A stretch of DNA of 64,000 nucleotides from Catellatospora sp. IY07-71 (GCF_018326265.1 NZ_AP023360.1:8531827-8595826); one strand, 5' to 3'; positions 53,398 to 62,767 are shown, counted from the first letter of the stretch. Numbers and translations are program-made. The notes: generated by a model not told the origin, from the sequence alone.

Positions 53398-54360
53398 ATG
53401 ACCAACTACGGATACACGCTCATGTGCGAGCAGCGCGGCCCGCGGGACCTGGTCGACGACGCGGTACGCGCCGAGGCGGCCGGGTTCGGCTTCGCGGTGT
53501 GCTCCGACCACTACTACCCCTGGCTGGACGAGCAGGGGCACGCGCCGTTCGCCTGGTCGGTGCTGGGCGCGGCGGCCCACGTGACCGACCGGATCGGGCT
53601 GGTCTCCTTCGTCACCTGCCCCACCATGCGCTATCACCCGGCCGTGGTGGCGCAGATGGCGGCGACCGTCGGGGTCATGTCCGGCGGGCGGTTCACCCTC
53701 GGCCTGGGCGCCGGGGAGAACCTCAACGAGCACGTGGTGGGCGCCTACCCGCAGGCCACCCAGCGGCACGCCATGCTGGCCGAGGCCCTGGACATCATCA
53801 AGCCGCTGCTGGCGGGTGAGACGGTGCACCACAGCGGCGAGTTCTACGACGTGCCCGAGGCGCGGCTGTGGGACCTGCCCGAGGAGCGGGTGCCGATCGG
53901 GGTGGCCGTGTCCGGGCCGTCCTCGTGCCGGCTGGCCGCCCGCCACGACGCCGCCATGATCGCGGTCGAGCCGAAAGCCGAGCTGATCGAGGCGTACGAG
54001 AAGTCGGGCGGCAACGGCCGTCCCCGCTACGGCCAGGTCGCGCTGTGCTGGGGGCCGGACGCCGACGCGTGCGCGCAGACGGCGTACGAGCAGTTCCGCT
54101 GGTTCAACCTGGGCTGGGCGGTGAACGCCGAGCTGCCCGGCCCGCGCGCGTTCGACGCGGCCGCCGCGGCGGTCACCCCGGAGTACGTCGCGTCGAAGAT
54201 CCCGTGCGGCCCGGACGTGGACCGGCACGTCGCCGCGATCCGCGAGTTCACCGACGCGGGCTTCACCGACGTCGCGGTGCTGCAGATCGGCGGCGACTCG
54301 CAGCCGGAGTTCCTCGACTTCGCACACAAGGAGCTGCTGCCCGCGCTCAACGGCGGGTGA
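53398..54360 (+). CDS. F420-dependent LLM-class oxidoreductase
   Basis: A 320-residue luciferase-like monooxygenase of the F420-dependent G6PDH-like group. It has GYTLMCEQRGPRDLVDDA at the start, FAVCSDHYYPW, FVTCPTMRYHP and GLGAGENLNEHVVG. The TIM-barrel length and motifs fit a deazaflavin-dependent enzyme; the substrate is unknown. It starts at ATG 53398, divergent from recQ. Confidence 0.88.
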   Translation: MTNYGYTLMCEQRGPRDLVDDAVRAEAAGFGFAVCSDHYYPWLDEQGHAPFAWSVLGAAAHVTDRIGLVSFVTCPTMRYHPAVVAQMAATVGVMSGGRFTLGLGAGENLNEHVVGAYPQATQRHAMLAEALDIIKPLLAGETVHHSGEFYDVPEARLWDLPEERVPIGVAVSGPSSCRLAARHDAAMIAVEPKAELIEAYEKSGGNGRPRYGQVALCWGPDADACAQTAYEQFRWFNLGWAVNAELPGPRAFDAAAAAVTPEYVASKIPCGPDVDRHVAAIREFTDAGFTDVAVLQIGGDSQPEFLDFAHKELLPALNGG

Positions 54361-54405
54361 CGAATTGCCTACAGCCCCTAACGATCAACGCGGATCGATA
54401 CTAGG

Positions 54406-55101
54406 GTGCAGGATGTGTCTTCCTCGGCGCTGATGCTGCTGGGCGGGGTGCCGTTCACGCTGCTCGCGATCGCCTTCCTGAGCCTGCTGGCCAGGATGCA
54501 GGCCGCCGCGGACGGGCGGCCGGTCCGCCTGAACGCGGCCGCGCGCGAGCGGCTGTCCGCCGAGGCGCAGGAACTGGAGGAGGTCGCCGCCGAGGTGCTC
54601 GAAGCGGCCCGCACCGCCGTGCTGAAGGCCGAGAAGACCGCCGCGGAGCTGGCCGCCGCCGAGGCCGAACGGGACACCGCCTGGCAGGCCCACCTGGACG
54701 CGGCGGGCCGGCTGGAGGAGGCGGGCGAGGCCCTGCAGGCCCAGCCCGCGCCGGAGGAGCCGGCGGTGTCCGAGGAGGCGGTGCGCGAGATCTCCCGGGC
54801 CGCGCGGGACGCGTACAAACGCGGGGATCTCACCATCGAGCAGTTGCGCGCGGTCTGGCAGCAGGTCGACGGCTGGGACCAGGCCCGCCAGGAGCGCTCG
54901 CACGAGCTGTCCCGGCTGCGCGCCGAGGACGCCGAGGCCTCCCGGCTCTACCAGGTGGCCGCCTCCCGCGAGCGCGCGGCGCGGCGGGCCGCCGAGGTGG
55001 CCCGGGTCTCGTCGCACGCCCTCACCCAGGAGGCGGCCGACGCGGCATACGAGGCCCAGGCCCTGCAGACGCTCCTGCGCAAGGGCCGCCGCGCCCGCTG
55101 A
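54406..55101 (+). CDS. Membrane-anchored coiled-coil protein
   Basis: A 231-residue protein with one N-terminal TM helix (GGVPFTLLAIAFLSLLARM) and a long, Ala/Glu/Arg-rich coiled coil over most of its length. The start GTG 54406 lies directly behind TACTAG, so the mRNA may be nearly leaderless. No family is recognised; a structural or envelope role is possible. Confidence 0.7.
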   Translation: MQDVSSSALMLLGGVPFTLLAIAFLSLLARMQAAADGRPVRLNAAARERLSAEAQELEEVAAEVLEAARTAVLKAEKTAAELAAAEAERDTAWQAHLDAAGRLEEAGEALQAQPAPEEPAVSEEAVREISRAARDAYKRGDLTIEQLRAVWQQVDGWDQARQERSHELSRLRAEDAEASRLYQVAASRERAARRAAEVARVSSHALTQEAADAAYEAQALQTLLRKGRRAR

Positions 55102-55137
55102 CGCATACCCCTCGCGCATCCGGGGTACCCAAGGGAA

Positions 55138-55413
55138 ATGCGCGATTACGACGAAGTGGTGGAGATCGTCTACGCCTGGCAGCAGGACACCGGCGAAGGC
55201 GTGCCCGCCCGCGACCTCTCCGACGAAGACCTGTTCCGCGAGCTGGCGGCCCTCTACCGCACCCGCCTCGACTCCCTGCGCCACGCCTCCGACCAGGCCC
55301 TCACCCGCCACACCACCAGAACCGTGGAACTAGAGACGGACTACGTCCGCCGCTTCCCCGACCGCGAGATCAACCCCGACCGCCTCCGCTCCGGCGCTCG
55401 CACCCGCTCCTGA
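55138..55413 (+). CDS. Small conserved actinobacterial protein
   Basis: A 91-residue acidic N-terminus/basic C-terminus protein (YDEVVEIVYAWQQDTGEGV, YVRRFPDREINPDRLRSGAR). It is predicted mainly helical and soluble, and resembles an uncharacterised actinobacterial family. The ATG start is at 55138, 36 bp after the coiled-coil gene, probably in the same transcript. Confidence 0.7.
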   Translation: MRDYDEVVEIVYAWQQDTGEGVPARDLSDEDLFRELAALYRTRLDSLRHASDQALTRHTTRTVELETDYVRRFPDREINPDRLRSGARTRS

Positions 55414-55427
55414 CCGCCCCCCACTCC

Positions 55428-55500
55428 GTCGATCTTGCGCGCACTGTGGGTGCGACACGCACAAACCGCCCATATCCCTAACACTTCACGCAAGATCGAC
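55428..55500. repeat. Dispersed palindrome, family C (copy 2)
   Basis: Perfect 12-bp arms GTCGATCTTGCG/CGCAAGATCGAC enclose TGCGACACGC and CGCCCATA, which are shared with 51133-51193. Confidence 0.75.
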
Positions 55501-55581
55501 GCGATCTTGAGGGCGGCCGCGGGGTGTGGTGTCGGTAACCGGGGGTCCGGGGGGTGGGGTGGGGCGTGAGATTCTTGGCGG

Positions 55582-56712
55582 GTGAGTGGTGCGACGTTGA
55601 TGTTGGGGAGAATCCCTGTCGATCCGCCGGTGGTGCTGGCGCCGATGGCGGGGATCACCAATGTCGCGTTCCGGCAGCTGTGCCGGGAGCAGGGGGCCGG
55701 GATCTACGTCTGCGAGATGATCACCACGGTGGCGCTCGCGGTGCGGAACCCGAAGACCGAGAAGATGATCGAGTTCGGGCCGGACGAGCAGCCGCGCAGC
55801 ATGCAGCTGTACGGCGTCGATCCGGACATCACGGCCAAGGCGGTCCGCCGGGTGGTGGACGAGAACCTGGCCGATCACATCGACCTCAACTTCGGGTGCA
55901 GCGTCAAGAAGATCACCAGTAAGGGTGGCGGCTCGGCGATCCCGTGGAAGCGGCGGCTGTTCGGGTCGATCGTGAAGGCGGCGGTGGACGCTGCGGCGCC
56001 CGCCGGCATCCCGGTCACCGTGAAGATGCGCAAGGGCATCGACGACGAGCATCTGACGTACGTCGAGGCCGGGCTGATCGCGCAGGAGGCCGGCGCGAAG
56101 TGGGTGGCGCTGCACGCGCGCACCGCCGCGCAGCGCTACTCCGGCGAGGCCGACTGGGAGTCGATCGCGACGCTCAAGCAGGCGCTCGACGTGCCGGTGC
56201 TCGGCAACGGCGACATCTGGGAGGCCGACGACGCGCTGCGGATGGTGGCCGAGACAGGGTGCGACGGGGTCGTGGTCGGGCGCGGCTGCCTGGGGCGGCC
56301 GTGGCTGTTCGCCGATCTCGCGGCCGCGTTCGCGGGCCGCCCCGAGCGGGTGATGCCGAGCCTGGGCGAGGTCGCGCTCGTCATGCGCCGCCACGCCGAG
56401 CTGCTCACGCTGTGGTGGGGCAAGGAGCGCGAGGCGGTCACCGACTTCCGCAAGCACGTCGCGTGGTATCTGAAGGGCTTCCCGGTCGGGTCGGAGCTGC
56501 GCCGGTCGATGGCGATGGCGTCGTCGCTGATGGAGCTGGACGACCTGCTCGGCAAGCTGGACCACGAGGTGCCGTTCCCGGAGGCCAACCTGGGCCAGCC
56601 GCGGGGCCGCACGAACTCCCCCGCCAAGGTCGTGCTCCCCTACGGCTGGCTGGACGACCGCGACTCCGAGGCCGTCCCCGAGGACGCCGAACACGACGAC
56701 TCCGGCGGCTGA
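55582..56712 (+). CDS. dus: tRNA-dihydrouridine synthase
   Basis: A 376-residue DusB-like flavoenzyme that reduces uridines in tRNA. Recognisable are PMAGITNVAFRQLC, QLYGVDPD, NFGCSVKKITSKGGGSA (catalytic Cys; most relatives have GCP rather than GCS), LHARTAAQRYSGEADWE and GNGDIW, then VVVGRGCLGRPWLF at the FMN phosphate site. The GTG start at 55582 is assumed. This is a housekeeping gene. Confidence 0.93.
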   Translation: MSGATLMLGRIPVDPPVVLAPMAGITNVAFRQLCREQGAGIYVCEMITTVALAVRNPKTEKMIEFGPDEQPRSMQLYGVDPDITAKAVRRVVDENLADHIDLNFGCSVKKITSKGGGSAIPWKRRLFGSIVKAAVDAAAPAGIPVTVKMRKGIDDEHLTYVEAGLIAQEAGAKWVALHARTAAQRYSGEADWESIATLKQALDVPVLGNGDIWEADDALRMVAETGCDGVVVGRGCLGRPWLFADLAAAFAGRPERVMPSLGEVALVMRRHAELLTLWWGKEREAVTDFRKHVAWYLKGFPVGSELRRSMAMASSLMELDDLLGKLDHEVPFPEANLGQPRGRTNSPAKVVLPYGWLDDRDSEAVPEDAEHDDSGG

Positions 56713-56800
56713 CCCGGCCCCGCGGCACCGACGCTCGCGCGTCCCCGTGGCCCCGCGCGTCCCGGGCCGTCCGCGCGGCGCGGTGGCCCGCTCTCTCACG

Positions 56801-56869
56801 CGATGATCGCGGCTTCGTGTCGGAATGTGGGGCCTGACCAGAGGTTTCGACACGAAGTAGCGATCATCG
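56801..56869. repeat. Dispersed palindrome, family B (copy 5)
   Basis: Arms CGATGATCGCGGCTTCGTGTCG and its near-complement enclose about 25 bases, between the convergent dus and isoprenoid synthase genes. Confidence 0.85.
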
Positions 56870-56913
56870 ACCGTTGGCCCCGTCCCGGGGCCGCGGCCGT
56901 CGTGGTGGGGCCG

Positions 56914-59262
56914 TCAGCGGCGGCGGTCGGCGAAGTGGTCGACGATGCCCTCCAGCAGGCGGGTGTCGAACGGGAGCGCGTGCAGGCAGGCGACCGCGTC
57001 GGCGCGGTGCTGCTCCATGAGCCGCCGCGCCTCCGGCAGCCCGTACACCCGGACCAGGTTGGCCTTGCCCAGGTCCGCACCGGCGTCCTTGCCCAGCTGA
57101 GCCGAGGTGGCGGTGGCGTCGAGGATGTCGTCGCGGGCCTGGAACACCACCCCGGCGTGGTCGGCGTACCGCGTGACCAGCTCGATCTCCCCCGCGGGGC
57201 GCTCCAGCAGCATCATCAGCGGCACCAGCGCGGCCTCGACCATGGTCGAGGTCTTCAGCCGGTACATCTCCAGGATGTCCTCGCCGGTGACCGGCCGCGC
57301 GTCGCGGGCGAAGCGCAGGTCGAGGTACTGCCCCCGGCACAGCCGCTGCGGCCCGAGCACCTTGCCGACGTACTCGATGACGTCGGTGACCCGCTGCGCC
57401 GGGTAGTGCCGGTCGAGCCGAGCCAGCATGCCGAACCCGGAGGACAGCATCGAGATCGCGGCGAGCTGCACGCTGCCCTCGTCGAACACGGTGTGCGCGG
57501 CGGGGCGGCCCCGGCGCAGCGCGGCGTCGTCCTGCGCGGGCAGGTCGTCGAAGATCAGGCTCGCGGTGTGGAACAGCTCGATCGCGCCGAGCAGCGGCTC
57601 GGACAGCGTGTCGGCGACGCCGAGCCCCTCGGCCAGCATCAGGGTCAGCGCGGGCCGCAGCCGCTTGGCGGGACCGTCCATCGTGTACGCCAGGATCGGG
57701 GCCAGCTCGCCCGCGTCGACCCCGGTGTGGCACTCGTGCACCAGCTCGTTGATGCGCTCCAGCCGGTCCAGCACGAAGGTCCGCGCGTCCACGCTGTTCG
57801 GGTCGCGCTCGCCCATGATCGCGGCGGCCTCCCGCTTGAGCCGCAGGTCGCCCGTGGTCAGGTGCGGCAGGGCGCGGCGGGGCACCGCGGCGGCGGTACG
57901 CAGGAACGCCGCGATCTGCGCCGTCGCCGGATACTCGTCGAGCAGCGCCAGGGTGGTGTGCGGGTCGCGGCACAGGAACGCGGCGAGCTTGACGGTGCCG
58001 ATGCCGATCAGCGCGTCCCGAGCGGCCGGGTCGCCGCCGTACACCTGCTCGACCACGTACGCGTCGTACGCGAACAGGTCGTACAGCGGGTCGGCCCGCC
58101 CACCGGCGCGCGCCGCCGCGGGCAGCGTGAACGGGGTCAGCCGGCCCGCGCGCCGGTCCTCGTCGCGGTCGGCGAGGTCGTCCTTGAACTGGCTCAGGAA
58201 GATCGTGTTGAGGCACCGGGCGTAGAAGCCCTCGTCGACCTCGCGCCGGCCGAGCAGGTTGGCGACCACCCGGCTCAGCCCGGCCTTGAGGAAGATGTCC
58301 GGGTACGCCGCGTCCAGGCCGCCCTCCGGCGGCTGCTCCGCGTCGCGGTGCTGGGCCAGGTACATCGACTCGGCGGCCTGGTAGAGGTGCCGGTGCGTGC
58401 CGAACGGGTAGACGTCCAGCGCGACGCCGTACAGCTCGTGCAGCTCCTCGGCCAGCGGATGGTCCGGGATCTCGGCGCGGTCGACGGTGCCGCCGGTGGA
58501 CAGCCCGCGCAGGATCAGCCGGTGCAGCCGGTCCCGGTCGGCCTGCGGGATGTGCGCGCCGCGCAGGTCCTGGAACGAGTCGTCGACGATGGCGTACGCG
58601 GCCCCGTAGGCGTACGCGCCGGGCAGGATCCGGGTCAGGTGCGCGCGGGTGGCGGCCCGGCCCGCGTCCCGGGTGTCGTACGCCCCGATCGCCAGCACCC
58701 CGGCCAGCGTGCGGACCACCTTGCCCATCGCGCCGGCCCGCACCACGGTGTCCGGCAGGCAGCGGTGCAGCCGGTCCAGCCGCGCCAGCAGCCAGCGCGT
58801 CTCGGGCACCCCGCGCAGCCCGGGAAAGCGCGCCTCCAGCGCCTCGACCACCCCGGCCGGGCCGTGACCACGCTCGATCGCGGCGAGCGTGTCCCGCACC
58901 GCGCCCGCGTGCACCCGGGCCAGCCGCTCGGCGCGCGCCACGTCGGCCGGGTCGGGGATCTCGCTCAGGTTGTACACGCCGAAGTAGTTGAGCTCGCGTA
59001 CCGCCTGCGCCCGCTGCTCCCTGCGGCGGCGCGGCGGCCACGCGGCGCGTTGCAGGGTGGCCACCGTGCCGTGCCGGGACAGGATCGCCCGCAGCTGCTC
59101 GGTGTATCCGTCCACATGCGCCGCGATCACGCCCGGCGAGCCGTCCCGCCAGTGGAAGTAGTGGTCCAGCGTCTGCCGTACGCCCAGCCCGATCCGCTCG
59201 GGATCGAGATCCTCCCGCCCGAACGGGAACGGCCGCCGCACCTCGGTGGCGGTCTCCAACAC
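56914..59262 (-). CDS. Two-domain class I isoprenoid synthase (terpene/prenyl synthase fusion)
   Basis: A 782-residue protein with two class I isoprenoid-synthase domains. The C-terminal domain (~480-782) is a complete prenyl diphosphate synthase: DDLPAQDD (572-579) followed by LRRGRP, and DDILD (711-715). The N-terminal domain (~1-460) has its own aspartate motifs, DDSFQD (227-232) and QFKDDLADRDED (358-369), without the RRGRP of prenyl synthases, so it may be a cyclase or other diphosphate ionising domain. The GTG start has GGGGAGGTGA upstream. The layout (cyclase-like N, prenyl synthase C) recalls fungal chimeric sesterterpene synthases. Product unknown. Confidence 0.85.
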   Translation of the reverse strand: MLETATEVRRPFPFGREDLDPERIGLGVRQTLDHYFHWRDGSPGVIAAHVDGYTEQLRAILSRHGTVATLQRAAWPPRRRREQRAQAVRELNYFGVYNLSEIPDPADVARAERLARVHAGAVRDTLAAIERGHGPAGVVEALEARFPGLRGVPETRWLLARLDRLHRCLPDTVVRAGAMGKVVRTLAGVLAIGAYDTRDAGRAATRAHLTRILPGAYAYGAAYAIVDDSFQDLRGAHIPQADRDRLHRLILRGLSTGGTVDRAEIPDHPLAEELHELYGVALDVYPFGTHRHLYQAAESMYLAQHRDAEQPPEGGLDAAYPDIFLKAGLSRVVANLLGRREVDEGFYARCLNTIFLSQFKDDLADRDEDRRAGRLTPFTLPAAARAGGRADPLYDLFAYDAYVVEQVYGGDPAARDALIGIGTVKLAAFLCRDPHTTLALLDEYPATAQIAAFLRTAAAVPRRALPHLTTGDLRLKREAAAIMGERDPNSVDARTFVLDRLERINELVHECHTGVDAGELAPILAYTMDGPAKRLRPALTLMLAEGLGVADTLSEPLLGAIELFHTASLIFDDLPAQDDAALRRGRPAAHTVFDEGSVQLAAISMLSSGFGMLARLDRHYPAQRVTDVIEYVGKVLGPQRLCRGQYLDLRFARDARPVTGEDILEMYRLKTSTMVEAALVPLMMLLERPAGEIELVTRYADHAGVVFQARDDILDATATSAQLGKDAGADLGKANLVRVYGLPEARRLMEQHRADAVACLHALPFDTRLLEGIVDHFADRRR

Positions 59263-59341
59263 GGCCCGTCACCTCCCCCGCGCCGCTCGAGAACCGGCGC
59301 TGACCCCATGATCCCACCCCCGCGCCAGCCCCCCGACCAGC

Positions 59342-59393
59342 AAAGGAAGGGCACCTTCTTATCGCTTTGCGATGTAGAAGGTGCCCTTCCTTT
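59342..59393. repeat. Dispersed palindromic repeat, family A (copy 6)
   Basis: AAGGAAGGGCACCTTCTTAT and AGAAGGTGCCCTTCCTTT flank CGCTTTGCGATGT. It lies in the 306-bp region between the divergent isoprenoid synthase and ArsR-type genes. The rest of that gap holds no gene. Confidence 0.9.
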
Positions 59394-59568
59394 CAGGATG
59401 GCGGGGCTGGGCGCTCTCCCCCGTATGTACAAGAGCGCCTGGCCCGTGCCGCTTCGGCGCGACCTCGCCCGCCCCCTCGACCGGCGTGTTGTCGCCTGTG
59501 GACATCCCATCAGTAGGGTGAGGGCGCCACCCAGCGATTCGGCGTACGCCGAAAGATCGGAGAGCCCG

Positions 59569-60564
59569 GTGAGCCGGATCCTGTTCGGGGTGCGCGACGC
59601 CGCGGACATCCGTTTCTGCATCTCGCCGCTGTGGGAGACGGTCCGCGGCCGCTACGTGCTGGGCAACTCCGACCGCTTCCCGGTGCACCTGCCCTGGCTG
59701 CGGTGGGCACGGCAGGTGCGCCCGGACCCGGCGGCGGCCGACGGCCTGGCGCTGCTCAGCGAGCTGACCCGGGCGCACGGCTACCTGCCCGACTTCCTGA
59801 CCCCCGCGCCGCCCGGCCCGCTCGGCGAGCTGGACGACGAGCTGGCCGTGGTCGCGGCGACCCCGGCCGACGTGCTACACGCCGACCTGGCGGCCACCAC
59901 GCAGAAGCTGCCGCTCGGCCCGCGCACCACGGCGCTGCTGGACGACCCGGCCCGGCTGCTGGGCGAGCTGGTGGTGGGCGCCCGCGAGTGGCACCGCGTG
60001 GCGATCGCGCCGTACTGGGCGCGGATGCGGGCCGTGCTGGAGGCCGACGTCGCCTACCGCTCGCGCCAGCTCGCCGAGGGCGGGGTGCGGCTGCTGTTCG
60101 ACAGCCTGCACCCGACCGTGGGCTGGGCCGGCGACCACATCGCCTCGGCCGACCCGTGGGACATCGAGCTGGACCTGCGCGGCCGTGGGCTGCCGCTGAT
60201 GCCCAGCGTGTTCGTACGGTCGAAGGTGCTGTGGACGCTGCGCGAGGACTCGCCCCCGTTCGCCGTCTATCCGGCGCGCGCCGTCGGCAGCGTGTGGGAG
60301 GACGGCCCGGCCGCCGACGGGGCGCTCGCCGCGCTGTTCGGCGCGTCCCGGGCGCGGCTGCTGGACATGCTGCGCCAGCCCGCCACCACCAGCGAGCTGG
60401 CCCGGCGCACCGGCATGGCGGCGGGCACCGTGTCGGAGCACCTGGGCGTGATGCACGCCGCGGGCCTGCTGGCGCGCAGCCGCCACGGCCGGACCGTGCT
60501 CTACGTGGCGACCGCCGCGGGTCAGTCGCTGCTGGACGCCCGCGACCGCCCCGACCCGGGCTGA
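59569..60564 (+). CDS. ArsR-family winged-helix regulator with large N-terminal domain
   Basis: A 331-residue protein. The last ~80 residues form an ArsR/helix-turn-helix module (ARLLDMLRQPATTSELARRTGMAAGTVSEHLGVMHAAGLL). The preceding ~240 residues form an uncharacterised domain typical of this actinobacterial DUF5937-like group. The GTG at 59569 has GGAG upstream. It is divergent from the isoprenoid synthase gene and could regulate it. Effector unknown. Confidence 0.85.
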   Translation: MSRILFGVRDAADIRFCISPLWETVRGRYVLGNSDRFPVHLPWLRWARQVRPDPAAADGLALLSELTRAHGYLPDFLTPAPPGPLGELDDELAVVAATPADVLHADLAATTQKLPLGPRTTALLDDPARLLGELVVGAREWHRVAIAPYWARMRAVLEADVAYRSRQLAEGGVRLLFDSLHPTVGWAGDHIASADPWDIELDLRGRGLPLMPSVFVRSKVLWTLREDSPPFAVYPARAVGSVWEDGPAADGALAALFGASRARLLDMLRQPATTSELARRTGMAAGTVSEHLGVMHAAGLLARSRHGRTVLYVATAAGQSLLDARDRPDPG

Positions 60565-60577
60565 CCCCTCCGGTGCG

Positions 60578-61642
60578 CTAGAACGCGCGCTGGTACTGGT
60601 CGGGCCACTGCGGCAGGCCGCCGAGCTTGGCCAGGGCACGACGCGGCCAGTACGGGTCGCGCAGCAGCTCCCGCCCGAGCAGCACCAGGTCGGCCTGCCC
60701 GTCCTCGACGATGCGCTCGGCCTGCTCCGGCTCGGTGATCAGGCCGACCGCACCGGTGGGCACGCCCGCCTCGGCGCGTACCCGCTGCGCCAGCGGCACC
60801 TGATAGCCGGGCCCGAGCGGGATGTCGGCGTGCGGCGCGGCCCCGCCGGACGAGCAGTCGATCAGGTCGACACCGGCCGCGGCCAGCTCACGGGCCAGCA
60901 CCACGGTGTCGGTGACGTCCCAGCCGCCGTCGGTCCAGTCGGTCGCGGAGACCCGGGCGAGCACCGGCAGGTCCGGGCCCACCGCGGCGCGTACGGCCCG
61001 CGCGACGGCGAGCGCCAGGCGCATCCGGGCGGGACGGTCGCCGCCCCAGCCGTCGGTGCGGTGGTTGGTCAGCGGGGAGTAGAACTCGTGCAGCAGGTAG
61101 CCATGCGCGGCGTGGATCTCCACGGCCTGGAAGCCGGCGTCCACGGCCCGCACCGCGGCCTGCGCGAACGCGTCGATCACCGCGGCGATCCCGGCCTCGT
61201 CCAGCGCCCGGGGCGTCCGGTACGACGGGATGAACGGCTCGGCACCGGGCCCGGCCGGCTGCCAGCCGCCGTCGGTGTCCGGCACCCCGCCCCGCTCCTG
61301 CGCGAACGGCCAGTACGTCGACGCCTTGAACCCGGCGTGCGCCAGCTGCAGCGCCGGGACGGCGCCCTGCGCGGCGATGAACGCGGTGATCGGGCGCCAC
61401 GCGTCCACGTGCGCGCCGGACCAGATGCCGGTGTCGCGCGGCGAGATGCGGCCCTCCGGCAGCACCGCGGTCGCCTCGGCGATGACCAGGCCGGCCCCGC
61501 CGACGGCGCGGGCGCCGAGGTGGGCCAGGTGCCAGTCGCCGGGCAGCCCGTCCCGGGCCGAGTACTGGCACATGGGTGCCAGCGCGATGCGGTTGGGCAG
61601 CGTGACGCCGCGCAGTTCGAGGGGCTTGCCGAGTACCGTCAC
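60578..61642 (-). CDS. Old-yellow-enzyme family NADPH dehydrogenase (YqjM-like)
   Basis: A 354-residue FMN-dependent ene-reductase. It opens LELRGVTLPNRIALAPMCQYSA, with the Cys typical of the YqjM class. The active-site His pair lies in IHAAHGYLLHEFYSPLTN followed by HRTDGWGG. The FMN phosphate site is near VLLGRELLRDPYWP. The GTG start is at 61642. It converges on the ArsR-type gene. Confidence 0.92.
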   Translation of the reverse strand: MTVLGKPLELRGVTLPNRIALAPMCQYSARDGLPGDWHLAHLGARAVGGAGLVIAEATAVLPEGRISPRDTGIWSGAHVDAWRPITAFIAAQGAVPALQLAHAGFKASTYWPFAQERGGVPDTDGGWQPAGPGAEPFIPSYRTPRALDEAGIAAVIDAFAQAAVRAVDAGFQAVEIHAAHGYLLHEFYSPLTNHRTDGWGGDRPARMRLALAVARAVRAAVGPDLPVLARVSATDWTDGGWDVTDTVVLARELAAAGVDLIDCSSGGAAPHADIPLGPGYQVPLAQRVRAEAGVPTGAVGLITEPEQAERIVEDGQADLVLLGRELLRDPYWPRRALAKLGGLPQWPDQYQRAF

Positions 61643-61698
61643 GGCGCCAATCTACGGCGCGGATGTGAAATCGCCCGGTGTCTGTGGTCACACAGCAA

Positions 61699-61728
61699 GG
61701 GGTGGGTGGACCGCGGTCCACCCACCCC
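61699..61728 (-). terminator. Perfect 30-bp palindrome, terminator-like
   Basis: 15-bp arms GGGGTGGGTGGACCG/CGGTCCACCCACCCC without a loop, 20 bp beyond the stop of the GPGG small protein gene on the minus strand. It probably separates that gene from the downstream OYE gene. Confidence 0.65.
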
Positions 61729-61747
61729 AGTTCTTGCGGCGCGCACC

Positions 61748-61891
61748 CTACGAGAAGATGCTGACGCCCCCCGGTCCCACGAGCAGACCGACGACGATGA
61801 GCACGACGCCCCAGAGAATCTGGCGCCGAGCCAGCGAGACGATCCCGGACACGACCAGTACCACGGCGAGGATCCACAGCAGAAGTTCCAT
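61748..61891 (-). CDS. GPGG-motif small membrane protein
   Basis: A 47-residue frame: MELLLWILAVVLVVSG, then ARRQILWGVVLIVVGLL, ending in VGPGGVSIFS. The two hydrophobic segments and the GPGG tail match a widespread actinobacterial family of tiny membrane proteins of unknown function. A start nine bases further upstream (ATG at 61900) is possible. It lies between the sigma factor and OYE genes, all on the minus strand. Confidence 0.75.
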   Translation of the reverse strand: MELLLWILAVVLVVSGIVSLARRQILWGVVLIVVGLLVGPGGVSIFS

Positions 61892-61945
61892 GGCAACCAT
61901 CTACCCGCGACACCGGACGTGAAACCGAGAAATCGTCACCCCGGC

Positions 61946-62767
61946 TCAGTCCTCGGCCAGCATGCGCTCCCGCAGCTGGGCGAGGCACCGGCTGAGCAGG
62001 CGGGACACGTGCATCTGGGAGACCCCGATGCGCTCCGCGATCTGCGCCTGGTTCAGGCCCAGGTCGAAGCGGAGGCTCAGGATGCGCTGCTCGCGCTCCG
62101 GCAGTTCCTTGACGAACTGCCGCACCGCGTGCACGTCCGGAACGGACTCCAGTGCGTTGTCGGTCTCGCCCACCAGCTCACCGAGCTCCACATCACCGTC
62201 TTCGCCGCTGACCGCGACGTTGAGCGAGTTGATGCGGTAGGCCTGCGCGCAGTGCATCCCGGCGAGCACGTCCTCCGCGCTCACCTGCAGATGCTCGGCT
62301 AGGTCCTCGATGCTCGGCCACCGGCCGAGGGTCTGGCAGAGCTCCGGGGACACCCGGTTGATGTCCAGGTAGAGCTCCTGCATGCGGCGACTGACCCGCA
62401 TGCTCCAGCCACGGTCGCGGAAGTGGCGCTTGAGTTCGCCGACGATCGTCGGCACCGCGAAGTGCACGAAGGCACTGCCACGGTGGGGGTCGAAACGATC
62501 CACGGCCTGGATCAGGCCGATGGTCGCGACCTGCACGAGGTCGTCGCTGTCCACGCCACGGTGGCGGAAGCGGCGGGCCAGGCGCTCGGCCAGCGGCAGG
62601 AAGGCGCAGATGGCCTCCTGGCGCACGTCCTCGTGCTTGGGGTCTTGCTCGTCGAGCTCGGCGAGGCGGACCAGCAGCATTTCGCCGGTCGTCGCGTCGA
62701 GCGTGGTGTCGGTCAGGGACGTGGGGGACGCGGACACGACGGTCTCGCGGGCGATCTGGACAGACAT
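61946..62767 (-). CDS. SigB/SigF-type alternative sigma factor
   Basis: A 273-residue group 3 sigma factor. Region 2 is visible in DSDDLVQVATIGLIQAVDRF and FVHFAVPTIVGELKRHFRD, region 3 around RVSRRMQELYLDINR, and region 4 with its helix-turn-helix in LPEREQRILSLRF and QAQIAERIGVSQMHVSRLL. This is the stress/differentiation SigB-F-G class of actinobacteria. No anti-sigma partner gene is adjacent. The ATG start is at 62767. Confidence 0.93.
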   Translation of the reverse strand: MSVQIARETVVSASPTSLTDTTLDATTGEMLLVRLAELDEQDPKHEDVRQEAICAFLPLAERLARRFRHRGVDSDDLVQVATIGLIQAVDRFDPHRGSAFVHFAVPTIVGELKRHFRDRGWSMRVSRRMQELYLDINRVSPELCQTLGRWPSIEDLAEHLQVSAEDVLAGMHCAQAYRINSLNVAVSGEDGDVELGELVGETDNALESVPDVHAVRQFVKELPEREQRILSLRFDLGLNQAQIAERIGVSQMHVSRLLSRCLAQLRERMLAED

